In this document: piece by piece, positions 19,001-27,672 of the stretch | Position numbering within the stretch: position 1 is the first letter of the stretch | Layout: each line of letters starts with the position of its first letter | Assembly (NCBI GenBank): GCA_025350705.1 | Contig: JANXXH010000057.1 | Span: 1-44,375, forward strand | DNA length: 44,375 nt | Source of the DNA: Gallionella sp. | GTDB lineage: Bacteria > Pseudomonadota > Gammaproteobacteria > Burkholderiales > Gallionellaceae | Direction: 5' to 3' | Notes under the pieces: model-generated | What the model was told of the DNA's origin: nothing | Seen by the model: the letters and a program-made list of their open reading frames with translations, nothing else | Databases searched by the model: none | Translations under genes and position numbers: made by a program

Positions 19001-20398
19001 ACCGCCTTTTTCGACAAGCTCGCCGTCCGGCGAATCGTACCCCAGAGCCGCGCCCTGAGGTTTGTTTCTCCAGAATCCGCCGTTCAGATCGGGCTCTACG
19101 CCAACATTCTTTGTAGTCCAGTAACTGACCGCATTGGGAGAGATAAATCCGGTGCCTGCCCCGCTGATGGCGCTTTTGCCCAGACTGTCGCAGAGCGACA
19201 GGACTTGGGTGGTCGTGTTGAAACAGAAATGGTACTGCTTGAGGTTGCCTACCCATCTCGGCAGGCCGGTCGCATCGGGGCGGAACATACCCATGTAGAT
19301 CTGGTTCAGGAAGGTGCCTTGTGCATTGACGCTGACGGGCAGGCTGGATGACGCGAACACGCTGTTGACAGCTTGTACTTCGTTGAGAATTTTCAGGATA
19401 GCCTCGTAGAGAACGTCATAGCTGGTTCCTGCCGCGAAATATCTGCCGCCGCCAAAGTTAGCCACGGCTTGAATAAATATTTCCATATTGTTTGTTATGG
19501 TTGCAGGAGGTACTGCAGTATCTCCTGTCGCAATCGAATAAGTGATGATGCCCTGTGATCCGGCCGCCATAGATGAGGAATCATTGTTATACATGAAGCG
19601 TGCCCATTCCCTGGCCCAGCCTGCCTCGGTATTATTCGGGATTGCCGTAAGCAGCGCCGTTCCTTGAGCCGCAGTAAGAGTGCCCAGAGCCACGGCATTG
19701 TTTATAGCCAACGTAAGATAGGGGGAGGGGTATTCGCCATTGTCCTGTGCATGACCTGCATTTGCTTTTACATTACTCAGATATATGATGAACTCTTTTT
19801 TGCATGAGGTCGAAGTATTGACACCGGTGTAGCTTACTCCGGAGAGCATCCCCGTGCCGGTTGTCCCGCCGTTTCCGCCGGTGTAGTACGCCCAGGTTTC
19901 CTGGAATTCAGAGCCTTGACCTGACTTGCCAACTGATTGGTTCAGCGCCTTGACGGCAATGATGATCGCCTGCCGGTTGGTGCTGCCGGAAGGCACTGTG
20001 TAGCTGATACTTGGAAAAGTCACCGAGGCCGGGCCGGTGTAAGTGTTATCGTCTAACGGTGTAAGCTTGAGGACAACCCCATCCATGGTGGTCATGCCGA
20101 GATTGACCAAGGCAACGCCACCTGTCCTGGTTGTCATGCCATGCACGATATTGACCAGAGCGCACTGATCGTTTCCCAATGCATTGCTGCCTTGGCTAGG
20201 TAGCGTGTTGTCCCAATAGGTACAAGGCCCTACTGCGTTATTCTGACTGGATGGGTTATCTACAACAATCATAACGTTCGGTATGTTGGCCGTACCGGTA
20301 ACGCCGGTGTAAATATCAATATCTTCAGCTTGGCTGGCGATGGGATTAATCAGCAACGCGCCAAGCAGGACAATTAATATCAGTTGTATGTTTTTCAT
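16007..20398 (-). CDS. pilY1: PilY1-type type IV pilus tip/assembly protein with inserted repeats
   Basis: The 1463-residue protein has a signal peptide (cleavage near Ala24), a von Willebrand A-like N-terminal region (about 40-380), an intermediate region, and the PilY1 beta-propeller at the C-terminus (from about 905). The propeller contains a calcium-loop-like Asp-x-Ser-x-Asn-Asp-Gly-x-x-Asp near 1186-1195 followed by RLYAADVGGNIWRVD. PilY1 proteins sit at the pilus tip and control extension, adhesion and surface sensing. Two oddities: the VWA metal site reads Asp47-Asn-Pro-Ser-Ser51 instead of Asp-x-Ser-x-Ser, and about 360 residues (535-893) of four Thr/Val-rich repeats interrupt the family region just before LINWVRG. 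The start at 20398 has GGAGGTG in front and gives a signal peptide. It is last in the minor-pilin operon, 103 bp after pilX. Confidence 0.93.
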   Translation of the reverse strand: MKNIQLILIVLLGALLINPIASQAEDIDIYTGVTGTANIPNVMIVVDNPSSQNNAVGPCTYWDNTLPSQGSNALGNDQCALVNIVHGMTTRTGGVALVNLGMTTMDGVVLKLTPLDDNTYTGPASVTFPSISYTVPSGSTNRQAIIIAVKALNQSVGKSGQGSEFQETWAYYTGGNGGTTGTGMLSGVSYTGVNTSTSCKKEFIIYLSNVKANAGHAQDNGEYPSPYLTLAINNAVALGTLTAAQGTALLTAIPNNTEAGWAREWARFMYNNDSSSMAAGSQGIITYSIATGDTAVPPATITNNMEIFIQAVANFGGGRYFAAGTSYDVLYEAILKILNEVQAVNSVFASSSLPVSVNAQGTFLNQIYMGMFRPDATGLPRWVGNLKQYHFCFNTTTQVLSLCDSLGKSAISGAGTGFISPNAVSYWTTKNVGVEPDLNGGFWRNKPQGAALGYDSPDGELVEKGGAAQMSRGNYLLNNYTSYPSTPRNFYTYCPGGPGTCVAALTNSANLFSTANAAITAGSFGSASTVNVTSLTRSGTVATVTTATPHNLIAGSTVTISNADQSQYNGTFTVVTVPSTTMFTITVPEYPPQTATGSYTASVASTPQVIRSATVAGSITRNMNTAAAPNVATATVTMVTNHGYASNDLITINGATQTKYNGAQTITVTGLNTFTYPVVVQPVSPAGGATATATSNVTTKVKGVTTTTAVTVSIVNTGGVVLGAETAVGSAPVTVTTTTAHGFTVGNTVTLANVVDTSGNAVTQYNGNFTITSVGATTFTYTTATTPPSPATIDPSGTAITADKTTNPAVALTRSTGNSTTATATGTTLVAHGYTVGQNVSIGGTQGANEAGYVGTFPITSVPTTTTFTYTVTLTPVTPATGIIKATSTGVVLNSTTLINWVRGEDNFLDETSPDPSHTAINVRPSLHGDVLHSRPTVINYGGTIGVVVYYGANDGVFRAVNGNQSNPTGSTMPTPGSELWSFIPSEFIIKLARMHDNSPVLKLASTPPGILPSPQTKDYFIDGSSSVYQKMNADGTANTAYLYLAMRRGGELIYALDVTTPTAPSFLWEITSADADFTEVTQTWSQPKVTFVKGYCGGTTCSSSNLPTPVMIFGGGYDNVAEDIEPPAASTQGRGIFIVNALNGHLIWKATYGASSACSGTTVKATCTVAGMNYSIPSDITLMDISGNDGYIDRLYAADVGGNIWRVDLEPTATHITPDYWQVTKLAALGCNTGACASGTTPRKFLYPADMVPTADYDAVLIGSGDREHPLYSTATNSAYSVTNRFYMVKDLHTGNDATATPAQALVTEADLVDITPVPPATATSYDGTRSGYYLTLGAGEKVVNAPLTVAGYTYFGTNTPATPSSNACTTNLGTAKGYQISPLTGKTNSIVYDGGGLPPSPVAGSVAVDVNGTTMTLPFCIGCGGDATCVGSDCKTPIGGGKPPITVSTSRSRTYWYKESD
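17720..18795 (-). repeat. four coding beta-rich repeats inside pilY1
   Basis: Four degenerate protein repeats of roughly 60-90 residues lie near 18590-18795, 18330-18510, 18010-18215 and 17735-17955. Each follows the plan: Thr-rich strand, AHGYTVG-type turn (PHNLIAG, NHGYASN, AHGFTVG, AHGYTVG), TVTI-like strand, QYNGTF-type turn (QYNGTF, KYNGAQ, QYNGNF, GYVGTF), then ITSVPTTTTFTY-type strand and a Pro-rich tail. The pattern resembles FCCH/phage-fibre-type beta repeats; that family link is my inference. DNA identity between repeats is low, so they are not recent duplications. Confidence 0.8.
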
Positions 20399-20501
20399 GA
20401 TAACACCTCCAAAAATAAAAATTCCAAAATTACAAGTTACAGACTTCCAGGTACAAGGCCAAAAAATCGGGCAGAAACTTTGCCAATTGCAAACAGGATG
20501 T

Positions 20502-21059
20502 TCATATTGGTGGCGCTCCGCCGCTCCAGCAGTTTGTTCCTGTCGGGACGCGGATATATAGACCCTGATGCACGACGGTATTTGCTCCGGTGTTGGCATC
20601 GGCTACGCTGGCCTGGATGTCCCATGATTGCTTATAGCACCACGACTGGCCAGTTGCCGTTACGCCCGAAGCGCCCACAATTCCCGTCGAGGTTGTTTGG
20701 CCGCTGCTGACGCAAGCTTGGTCAGCTGCAACGGTCAAGGGATGAAGTTGGTCATTTGTAAGCGCGATTGAGCTGGTGCAGACGGGTGCACTAACCTGCC
20801 CGGAGTAATCGACGCGGCCGTCTTTGTTGATGTCTACCGAAATGGTCGCGACGACAGGACTGGCGGTGAAGTTGGTGCTTATTACTTGTTCAATGGCTGA
20901 TTGAGCCACCGAGCCGGCCTCCTCACGGAATTGCGCATTGCCGACAATCTGGAGGCTGGTCGTGGTGCTGTTGATGGCCGATACCGCGACCAGCGTCAGC
21001 AGCACCAGCATGATCAGTGCCACTATCAAGGTGCTGCCTTGTTGTTTGTTCGGGCTCAT
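20502..21059 (-). CDS. pilX: PilX-type minor pilin
   Basis: The 185-residue protein has a short prepilin leader ending at Gly8 (MSPNKQQG) followed by STLIVALIMLVLLTLVAVSAINSTT, the PilX N-terminal segment. Position +5 of the mature protein is Val, not the Glu of major pilins, as expected for PilX/GspK-like tip subunits. The C-terminal region is Cys-containing and has a short DINKDGRVD stretch. PilX works with PilV, PilW and FimT-like pilins and PilY1 to prime pilus assembly at the inner membrane. Its ATG overlaps the pilW stop (ATGA). The 103 bp to pilY1 include a weak hairpin but no clear terminator. Confidence 0.88.
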   Translation of the reverse strand: MSPNKQQGSTLIVALIMLVLLTLVAVSAINSTTTSLQIVGNAQFREEAGSVAQSAIEQVISTNFTASPVVATISVDINKDGRVDYSGQVSAPVCTSSIALTNDQLHPLTVAADQACVSSGQTTSTGIVGASGVTATGQSWCYKQSWDIQASVADANTGANTVVHQGLYIRVPTGTNCWSGGAPPI

Positions 21060-22186
21060 GGTGTTTCCCTCCGTCCCGCAGGATTGACCAGGCGAACCAG
21101 CTGAGTAAAGGCATGCCGCTTGTAACTATCGTTAGAAGGGGGAGTAACCGTTCCAAAAGTATCGCCGAGAGAATAAGTTTTGTTTTCGTTCCAGCCGGTG
21201 GTCGGGTTCTGGTTGCGCGCCAGGATGTTGATTTTTGCCGAAACGATGTTTGAAAAATCTGCCAATGTGCATGCGGCACAGCTGATATATCGGTCAGGTG
21301 TCCCATCGCCATTATCATCCACGCCATAATCAACCTGCAGGTATTCTATTCCCTCGACCAATGGCGTGACATTCCCAAATTGGTCGATTTGTTTGAGCGT
21401 GGGGATGCCATCGCCGACACCACCGGTTACATTGTTGTTTGGCGAGACAAAATAAGTGGTCACCATGAATTGCCGCAAATGGGCCGAGGTGGCACAATCC
21501 AATTTATGAGTGCTGCCAAAGCTTGCCGGGGCAGTGACTATTTGATAGTTGTTGGGCGGTGCGGCGGTATCGGTTGAGCACATCGAAACCTGAAGATAAG
21601 TTGTGGTATTCACCGCGTTCGCCGCTTGAACGATGTTGGTGCTGGCCCGGCGCACTACCAAAATATCGCTGCCGGCTTTTAGAGTGCAATTGTTGGTGGT
21701 CGTATAAGAGGGGCTGCAATAACTGGCATTGCCGGTCGTATTATAAGCGGCAGCGCAAGGCGGGCTGGTGATCAGGCTCGTTGGCGACGCGGCATCGTAG
21801 CCCCCCGCTGGCACTCTGAGTACGTCGAGATTTTTGGTTGCGTCAGTGATGGCTGCCGCGTCACAGGGGTCATAAAGCGTGGTAGGTGCGCCACTGGTAG
21901 AAAAGTTATCATAGAATCCCGCCAACCTCAGGTTGCCGGATATCAGCTCCATCGCATAGCGCCCGTTGTCTATCATGCGGTTGGATTTGTCCAGTTCGGA
22001 GCGCGTCTTGCTCTGATTGATGAACAGGGTGGACAGGGAAACAAGAATCAGCAAGCCGATCGTGATCGAGATCATCAGTTCGATGAGCGATAGGCCGCTT
22101 TGGAATCCGGCAATTCGCTTTGTCGGTTGAAACTCCGCAAGACCTTGGCCGGAGATTCGAGCTTGATAGTTGGCAGGATGTTTCAT
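21056..22186 (-). CDS. pilW: PilW-type minor pilin
   Basis: The 376-residue product has a prepilin peptidase site after Gly31 (GFQSG then LSLIELMISITIGLLILVSLS), with Glu at mature position +5 and Leu instead of Phe at +1. The hydrophobic helix is followed by the PilW region (SNRMIDNGRYAMELISGNLRLAGFYDNF) and a large beta-rich, Cys-containing domain. PilW is one of the minor pilins of the priming complex. The leader before the cleavage site is long (31 residues) compared with the usual 6-15, so translation may start internally, but no better ATG with a ribosome site is visible. It starts one base after the pilV stop and overlaps pilX by four bases. Confidence 0.88.
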   Translation of the reverse strand: MKHPANYQARISGQGLAEFQPTKRIAGFQSGLSLIELMISITIGLLILVSLSTLFINQSKTRSELDKSNRMIDNGRYAMELISGNLRLAGFYDNFSTSGAPTTLYDPCDAAAITDATKNLDVLRVPAGGYDAASPTSLITSPPCAAAYNTTGNASYCSPSYTTTNNCTLKAGSDILVVRRASTNIVQAANAVNTTTYLQVSMCSTDTAAPPNNYQIVTAPASFGSTHKLDCATSAHLRQFMVTTYFVSPNNNVTGGVGDGIPTLKQIDQFGNVTPLVEGIEYLQVDYGVDDNGDGTPDRYISCAACTLADFSNIVSAKINILARNQNPTTGWNENKTYSLGDTFGTVTPPSNDSYKRHAFTQLVRLVNPAGRRETP

Positions 22187-22187
22187 G

Positions 22188-22802
22188 TTATAGCAAGTCC
22201 GCTATTGAGACAGGGAGTGAAATTGCGCGGTGCAAGGTTTCTTGGGGATTGTTATTTCGATCCATATATTGGTTTAACCCGCACTGCCCTGCTGAGTAAG
22301 GCGTAGAAACATCGGGTTCTTTTGTGCTGTTCATGCCCTGCCATGAAACCACGACCGAATAAGTCGTTGCAACACCACTGACCGGTGAGGCAACTTGAAA
22401 AACGCAGCCGCGCGCGCCTATCATTGCGCCTACCGTTGTTGTTCCTTGTGTTTCGGCGGCACCCAGAAGGGCGTTGTGCCATTGGCATAGATCGAAGCTG
22501 CTGCCGGTTCCTGCGCAATTCAGAACGGCAGAGCCATTAAAGCCTGTTCCGCGCGACGCAGTGGTGATGTATGAAGCGGCATTTTTGCGATTGGTGTCGA
22601 TCCGGTCCGCCATGTCTTTGAGCAGGATCAGGGCTTGCGCGCGCTGATAGGATTCCAATTGCGCGGTGAGTGCACGGGCTTGCAGACCGGCCAAACCTAA
22701 CAATCCGATCATCAGGATGACGATGGTCACCAGTACCTCGATCAAACTAAAGCCCTGTGTTGAGCTCAGTCGAAGTGCGATATTTTTCCGGTATTGAGTC
22801 AT
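22188..22802 (-). CDS. pilV: PilV-type minor pilin
   Basis: The 204-residue protein has a basic leader, cleavage after Gly17 (SSTQG then FSLIEVLVTIVILMIGLLGL) and Glu at mature +5, followed by AGLQARALTAQLESYQRAQALILLKDMADRI, the PilV signature. The rest is a Cys-containing globular head. The start at 22802 is chosen because GGAG lies seven bases ahead and the ATG overlaps the fimT stop (ATGA). An ATG six bases upstream is too close to that ribosome site. It belongs to the minor-pilin priming complex with PilW, PilX and PilY1. Confidence 0.88.
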   Translation of the reverse strand: MTQYRKNIALRLSSTQGFSLIEVLVTIVILMIGLLGLAGLQARALTAQLESYQRAQALILLKDMADRIDTNRKNAASYITTASRGTGFNGSAVLNCAGTGSSFDLCQWHNALLGAAETQGTTTVGAMIGARGCVFQVASPVSGVATTYSVVVSWQGMNSTKEPDVSTPYSAGQCGLNQYMDRNNNPQETLHRAISLPVSIADLL

Positions 22803-23353
22803 GGACATGCTCCACTGACTGGTTTGTAAATGCGCGGCATCCCGCTCAGTTCGATCTTGATGCAGCTCGCGTAGGGAGTCGTCGCTCCATAGGCATCGAT
22901 CAGAAAGGTTGGGGAGGCCGTAGCCGTCGTCCTGCCCGTGCGCTGGTAGGTAACCCACGGGGTATTTGAGGTAGTTGAGGCAGGAGTACACAGCGTGTTG
23001 GCGGGTGTATTCGGGGGATTGGGTCCCACGTCAACACCTTTCAATTGCGACTGACTGCGTATTATTGTGCTGCCGGATGCGATAACCCAGCCGACCTCAT
23101 TATGAGTTGGACTTGGGAAAGTTACCTGACAGTATTGAGGGGTCACAGTGACATTGCTGTTCCGTTTGATCGCTTCGCTTCTGGCCAGGGTGAGGGCGGC
23201 ATAAAGTTCAAAGCTGGCATTCTTCACTACCTGGCTTTGGGTCAGGGACTTGAAGCCGGGTATGGCAATCACAGCCAAAACGCCAGCGACTGACACAACT
23301 ATCAGAAGCTCAGTCAGTGTGAATCCGGAAACAGAAGAGGGCGAGGATTTCAT
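22799..23353 (-). CDS. fimT: FimT/GspH-type pseudopilin
   Basis: The 184-residue product carries leader MKSSPSSVSG, then FTLTELLIVVSVAGVLAVIAIPGF with Glu at mature +5. The downstream LARSEAIKRNSNVTV stretch is typical of the GspH/FimT family. Such pilins prime pilus assembly, and some FimT proteins bind DNA for uptake; whether this one does cannot be told from sequence. The start is uncertain: no clear ribosome site precedes 23353, and the frame is open up to 23410 inside pilE. It follows pilE by 19 bp and overlaps pilV. Confidence 0.83.
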   Translation of the reverse strand: MKSSPSSVSGFTLTELLIVVSVAGVLAVIAIPGFKSLTQSQVVKNASFELYAALTLARSEAIKRNSNVTVTPQYCQVTFPSPTHNEVGWVIASGSTIIRSQSQLKGVDVGPNPPNTPANTLCTPASTTSNTPWVTYQRTGRTTATASPTFLIDAYGATTPYASCIKIELSGMPRIYKPVSGACP

Positions 23354-23372
23354 TTTTAAGTAATTTAAATAA

Positions 23373-23789
23373 TTACCATTTGCTGAGCGGTAACTTGCTG
23401 CCCGAATCATCCAACTTCAAACTCCCGTCGCCGATCTGGGCTGGGCTGGTAGGTGTTGCCGTGATTTGAAAAGAAGGGAAGTTCAGTGCCGGGCTGCAAG
23501 AAACATCCAGGCAAATTGCAATGGTGTAGTTGTTTGTAACGGTAGGCGGGGCAGTCATTGCAAGAGTGGGCGCGGGGTCTGTAGTCGCCCAGCTGGAGGT
23601 ATAAGAACGTGCATCCAGCAAATATTGTTTCTCGCGATTTGCCACATCCATCATGAAGGCTTGAGCGGCAGTCCGGTTACCTTTAACTATGTACTGCTTG
23701 TATTGCGGAATGGCAACAGCAGCAATAATTCCGATTAAAGCAACCACAATCATTATTTCGATCAATGTAAAACCTTTTTCGCGTTTCAT
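23373..23789 (-). CDS. pilE: PilE-type (minor) type IV pilin
   Basis: The 138-residue prepilin has the short leader MKREKG, cleavage before [24 protein letters not shown], Glu at mature +5, and the downstream [27 protein letters not shown] segment characteristic of PilE encoded beside pilV/W/X/Y1. Two Cys in the C-terminal half could form the usual D-loop disulfide. GGAGC stands seven bases before the ATG. It is the first gene of the - strand pilus operon. The 262-bp divergent gap to fbp presumably holds the promoter, but I see no convincing sigma-54 -24/-12 site on this strand. Confidence 0.88.
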   Translation of the reverse strand: MKREKGFTLIEIMIVVALIGIIAAVAIPQYKQYIVKGNRTAAQAFMMDVANREKQYLLDARSYTSSWATTDPAPTLAMTAPPTVTNNYTIAICLDVSCSPALNFPSFQITATPTSPAQIGDGSLKLDDSGSKLPLSKW

Positions 23790-24051
23790 GGATTTGCTCC
23801 GTTTAGAGTTGAAGTGGATATTAGGTGAAGGATTCTATTGTTTCCACTGCTGGCTGACTAGAGGCGCGGGAATCCAGATGAACGGCATTATTTTGTGCTA
23901 ACTTCCATGCTCTTGCTCAAGATTAAGGCAGTCAACGACGAACGCTTTTGTGTTGTCCGATGCGCAAAAATTGTTAAATAGCCATAGAGAGCAAGGCCGA
24001 AAAGCGCTAAAATGCCAAGCTGATAAATTTACAATATTAAGGAAATAATTC

Positions 24052-25056
24052 ATGAGCAAAAGCCTGGTTCAATTCATCATCGAAGAGCAGCGCGCGATTC
24101 CGGGAAAGGCCAGCGGCGATTTCACCGGGCTGATCAGCGATGTCATCATCGCCTGCAAGCAGATAGCGCATGATGTTAACAAAGGTGCGTTGATCGGCGT
24201 GCTGGGCAGCGCGGGCAGCGAGAACGTGCAAGGCGAGACGCAGAAAAAACTCGACGTCATCACCAATGAGATTTTTATCAAGTCCACCGAGTGGGGCGGC
24301 CATCTGGCGGCGATGGCTTCCGAGGAGATGGACGATGTGTATCCTATCCCGGCGAAATATCCCAAGGGCAAATATCTGCTGGTGTTCGATCCGCTGGATG
24401 GGTCATCGAATATTGATGTGAACATTTCTGTCGGGACGATATTCTCTATCCTGCGCGCACCCAAAGGCGTGGAGAATCCGGCCGCGGCTGACTTTTTGCA
24501 ACCCGGTACCACGCAGGTTTGCGCCGGTTACGCGCTGTATGGCCCGTCGACCATGCTGGTGATCACCACCGGTCACGGTGTGAATGGCTTTACGCTGGAT
24601 GGTGACATCGGCGAATTCATGCTGAGCCATCCGAACATGACAGTTCCTGCGGATACCGTGGAATTCGCGATCAATGCGTCGAACGAGCGTCACTGGGAAA
24701 AACCAATCCAACGTTATGTCGAAGAATGTATCGCGGGCAAGCCTGGCCCGCGCGGGAAAAATTTCAATATGCGCTGGATCGCCTCGATGGTGGCCGAAGT
24801 GCATCGTATCCTGATTCGCGGCGGTGTATTCATGTACCCCAGAGATGACCGGGATCCGGGCAAGGCCGGCAAGTTGCGTTTGTTGTACGAAGCCAATCCC
24901 ATGTCGTTCATCGTCGAGCAGGCGGGCGGTGTGGCCTCCACCGGATATGAACGCATCCTGGACATCGATCCCACCGGTTTGCATCAGCGCGTGCCGGTGA
25001 TACTAGGCTCGAAGAATGAAGTCGATCGCATCGTCCGGTATCATAAGGAGGCTTAA
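24052..25056 (+). CDS. fbp: fructose-1,6-bisphosphatase class I
   Basis: Hydrolyses fructose-1,6-bisphosphate to fructose-6-phosphate in gluconeogenesis and the Calvin cycle. The 334 residues include the metal/catalytic motif [13 protein letters not shown] (about 111-123) and the substrate region GGVFMYPRD. The length is that of the standard class I enzyme. It is 8 kb from fba and divergent from the pilus operon. AAGGAAA precedes the ATG. Downstream purE begins 50 bp after its stop. Together with tkt and fba it completes the set that regenerates ribulose phosphates, except for the RuBisCO and phosphoribulokinase genes, which are not in this window. Confidence 0.95.
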   Translation: MSKSLVQFIIEEQRAIPGKASGDFTGLISDVIIACKQIAHDVNKGALIGVLGSAGSENVQGETQKKLDVITNEIFIKSTEWGGHLAAMASEEMDDVYPIPAKYPKGKYLLVFDPLDGSSNIDVNISVGTIFSILRAPKGVENPAAADFLQPGTTQVCAGYALYGPSTMLVITTGHGVNGFTLDGDIGEFMLSHPNMTVPADTVEFAINASNERHWEKPIQRYVEECIAGKPGPRGKNFNMRWIASMVAEVHRILIRGGVFMYPRDDRDPGKAGKLRLLYEANPMSFIVEQAGGVASTGYERILDIDPTGLHQRVPVILGSKNEVDRIVRYHKEA

Positions 25057-25106
25057 GTTTTGGCAACACCGCAGTTCGAACGTGCAGTAAAATATTGGAG
25101 GTTTTC

Positions 25107-25598
25107 ATGAGCAAGCCACTGGTTTCGATATTGATGGGCAGTGCCAATGATTGGGAGATCATGCAGCAGGTTGCGCGGCAGTTGCAGGATTTCGGCGTGG
25201 CTTACGATGCACGCGTGATTTCGGCACACCGTTCGCCCGACCTGTTGTTCGACTACATCAAGGATATCAGCGCGCAAGGAGCGCAGTGTTTCATCGCCGG
25301 TGCCGGCGGTGCGGCGCATCTGGCCGGCGTGATCGCGGGCAAGACTACGCTGCCGGTGTTGGGTGTGCCTATGCCGTCCAAATATTTGCAGGGCATGGAT
25401 TCGTTGTTGTCCATCGTACAAATGCCCAAAGGCATTCCGGTGGCGACGTTTGCGATAGGCGAGGCGGGCGCAGCCAATGCCGGTTTGTTTGCGGTGGCTA
25501 TGCTGGCGTTGAATGACGCCGATCTTGCGCAGCGTTTGCAAGCATTCCGTATCAAGCAAGCGGATGCGATCAAGGCGACCACGTTGCCGACTTTGTAA
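25107..25598 (+). CDS. purE: 5-(carboxyamino)imidazole ribonucleotide mutase
   Basis: Moves the carboxyl group of N5-CAIR to C4 in purine synthesis. The 163-residue protein has the N-terminal phosphate-binding MGSANDW (family usually GS-x-SDW; here Asn replaces the Ser), SAHRSPD with the catalytic His, and GAGGAAHLAGVIAG followed by LPVLGVPM. The length fits class I PurE, which needs PurK to make its substrate; no purK is present next to it, where it is commonly found. The start at 25107 has GGAGG six bases ahead; an ATG four codons upstream overlaps that site. It is followed by a membrane thioredoxin-fold gene, then purC. Confidence 0.93.
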   Translation: MSKPLVSILMGSANDWEIMQQVARQLQDFGVAYDARVISAHRSPDLLFDYIKDISAQGAQCFIAGAGGAAHLAGVIAGKTTLPVLGVPMPSKYLQGMDSLLSIVQMPKGIPVATFAIGEAGAANAGLFAVAMLALNDADLAQRLQAFRIKQADAIKATTLPTL

Positions 25599-25631
25599 TC
25601 GGCAATATGCAATCTTTAGTGGAGAAATAAC

Positions 25632-26075
25632 ATGAGCGAAATAAGACAAAAAGCCGAAGTCACCACCTCTGGCAAGGGCTCGCGGAAGATCAAATGGATC
25701 GTGGGTGCCATCTTTTTGATATTTGCCACGGCTGTTGCGATGAATTTACCTCGCGGATATAACGATGATCTGTCGCGTATCGGCAAAGGCCAGCCGACGC
25801 TGGTGCTGGTTCGCGACAAAAATGCAGTGCAGAGTTTTGATCTGATGAATGTGCTGAACGGCATACGCGATCGATATGCCGGACGAGTCGAGTTTTTGTT
25901 GACCGATTTCGACACGCCGGAGGGGAAAGCGTTTATCGCCGCCAGCAATGCTGCGCGGGCAACACTGGTGTTGATCGACGCTAACGGCAAGCCGCAAAAA
26001 ATTTTATATGCTCCGCAAACTGGCGAGAGTGTGCAGCAGGAAATCGCTGCCACACTCGGGGTGCACCTCAAATGA
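25632..26075 (+). CDS. membrane-anchored thioredoxin-fold protein, no CXXC
   Basis: The 147-residue protein has a basic N-terminus, one membrane segment at about 20-39, and a soluble domain that reads like a degenerate thioredoxin fold ([26 protein letters not shown], then [17 protein letters not shown] and [12 protein letters not shown]). It contains no cysteine at all, so it cannot be an oxidoreductase of the usual type. The domain should face the periplasm by the positive-inside rule. It lies between purE and purC, 33 bp after the former and overlapping the first possible purC start. Function is unknown; the thioredoxin-fold assignment is from pattern only. Confidence 0.7.
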   Translation: MSEIRQKAEVTTSGKGSRKIKWIVGAIFLIFATAVAMNLPRGYNDDLSRIGKGQPTLVLVRDKNAVQSFDLMNVLNGIRDRYAGRVEFLLTDFDTPEGKAFIAASNAARATLVLIDANGKPQKILYAPQTGESVQQEIAATLGVHLK

Positions 26076-26095
26076 CTTATGGCCGGGGCACCCTC

Positions 26096-26983
26096 ATGAT
26101 TGCAGCGTTGCTGCAATCGGACATAAAAAGTTTGCCCTTTCTGCATCGCGGCAAGGTGCGCGACCTTTATGCGGTAGGTGATGATAAATTACTCGTGGTG
26201 CAGACGGATCGTTTGTCTGCATTCGATGTGATTTTGCCCGACCCGATCCCTGGCAAGGGCGAAGTGCTCACCACGTTGTCGAATTTCTGGTTCAACAAAC
26301 TTCAGCACGTCATTCCCAATCATCTTACCGGCATCACGCCGGAATCTGTGGTGGCGGGCGCGTCTGAGCAAGCGCAGGTAAAAGGCCGCGCGTTTGTCAC
26401 CAAGAAACTCAAGCCGTTGCCAATCGAGGCTATCGTGCGCGGTTATCTGGTGGGATCCGGTTGGAAGGATTACCAGAAGACCGGAAAGGTATGCGGCATT
26501 GCGCTGCCAGCCGGGCTGCGCGAAGCGGAAAAACTGCCTGAGCCTCTGTTCACGCCATCCACCAAGGCTGCCGTGGGCGATCACGATGAAAACATTTCGT
26601 TCGCGCAAACGATCGAGTTGCTCGGTGAAGCTCGCGCGAAGGAAGCGCGCGATGCCACGCTGGCGCTTTATGTCGAAGCGGCGAATTATGCGGCGACCAA
26701 AGGTATCATCATCGCCGATACCAAATTCGAATTCGGTGTGGATGATGCGGGCAAACTGTATCTGATCGACGAGGCGCTCACGCCTGATTCATCGCGTTTC
26801 TGGCCGGCCGATCAATACCGCGTGGGCAGCAACCCGCCCAGCTTTGACAAGCAATTCGTGCGCGACTGGCTGGAATCATCGGGCTGGAACAAACGTGCTC
26901 CCGTGCCGCGAATCCCGCAAGACGTACTGCAAAAGACCGCTGACAAGTACCGCGAGGCACTGGTCAAGCTGATTGGCGCATGA
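26096..26983 (+). CDS. purC: SAICAR synthase (PurC)
   Basis: Phosphoribosylaminoimidazole-succinocarboxamide synthase joins aspartate to CAIR with ATP in purine synthesis. The 295-residue product contains [29 protein letters not shown] at the N-terminus, the [23 protein letters not shown] stretch, and [19 protein letters not shown] near the C-terminus, all diagnostic. Its length fits the longer yeast-like bacterial subgroup. An in-frame ATG at 26072 overlaps the previous stop; I prefer 26096 because the protein then begins at the usual position and GGGG lies ahead, but either is possible. Its stop overlaps the carbonic anhydrase ATG by four bases. Confidence 0.93.
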   Translation: MIAALLQSDIKSLPFLHRGKVRDLYAVGDDKLLVVQTDRLSAFDVILPDPIPGKGEVLTTLSNFWFNKLQHVIPNHLTGITPESVVAGASEQAQVKGRAFVTKKLKPLPIEAIVRGYLVGSGWKDYQKTGKVCGIALPAGLREAEKLPEPLFTPSTKAAVGDHDENISFAQTIELLGEARAKEARDATLALYVEAANYAATKGIIIADTKFEFGVDDAGKLYLIDEALTPDSSRFWPADQYRVGSNPPSFDKQFVRDWLESSGWNKRAPVPRIPQDVLQKTADKYREALVKLIGA

Positions 26984-27609
26984 GTTCGCCCAAGCAACTC
27001 GTCGAAGGGTTTCAGCGCTTTCGCGAACGACATTTCGCCGGAGGCGATGTGCAATTTCAGGATCTGGTTCAGTTTGGTCAAACTCCCAAAGCATTGGTGG
27101 TGGCCTGTTGCGATTCGCGGGTTGATCCTGCGCTGGTGCTGGATTGCGCGCCGGGCGATCTGTTCGTAGTCCGCAACGTTGCCAATCTGGTTCCTCCCGC
27201 AGAAAATCAGGGCCACTATCATGGCACCAGTGCTGCGCTGGAATTTGGTGTGCGGAATCTGGGTGTGCAGCACATCATCGTGCTTGGGCACGCGCAGTGC
27301 GGCGGTATTCATGCATTGCTGGAAGGCAGCGTGAATAAGGAGGAATCCTTTATTGCCGAATGGATGGGGATAGCCGAAGCAGCAAGGGAACAGGTGGAAA
27401 AGGAGCATGCGGGAGCGAGCAGCGAGGTTCGTCATCGCGCTTGCGAACAACAGGCGATTCTGGTTTCGCTAAATAACCTGAAGACTTTTTCCTGGATATG
27501 CGAGCGTGTCGAACTAGGCAACCTTGCTTTACACGGTTGGTATTTTGATATCGAGCGGGGCGAGTTGCTGGGTTATGACGCAACCACCTGCAAGTTTGAA
27601 ACGCTGTAG
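26980..27609 (+). CDS. beta-class carbonic anhydrase
   Basis: Interconverts CO2 and bicarbonate. The 209-residue protein has the zinc-site motif Cys43-Cys-Asp45-Ser-Arg47 (the Asp/Arg dyad of beta carbonic anhydrases), with His104 and Cys107 in GHAQCGG as the other zinc ligands. NVANLVPP and [10 protein letters not shown] lie between them. There is no signal peptide, so it is cytoplasmic. Its ATG overlaps the purC stop (ATGA), which implies translational coupling. In an autotroph it could feed RuBisCO or carboxylases; bicarbonate supply to purine synthesis (PurK) is another option suggested by the neighbours, but that is inference. Confidence 0.94.
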   Translation: MSSPKQLVEGFQRFRERHFAGGDVQFQDLVQFGQTPKALVVACCDSRVDPALVLDCAPGDLFVVRNVANLVPPAENQGHYHGTSAALEFGVRNLGVQHIIVLGHAQCGGIHALLEGSVNKEESFIAEWMGIAEAAREQVEKEHAGASSEVRHRACEQQAILVSLNNLKTFSWICERVELGNLALHGWYFDIERGELLGYDATTCKFETL

Positions 27610-27672
27610 TCGGATGTCACGGTAAATCTGTTTGGTAAATCCGCAAGCCAAGTGAATCTCGTTGCGCGGAGG

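Noticed and set aside
23790..24051. Sigma-54 promoter for the pilus operon
   Set aside because: No GG-N10-GC element with reasonable flanks was found on the - strand upstream of pilE.
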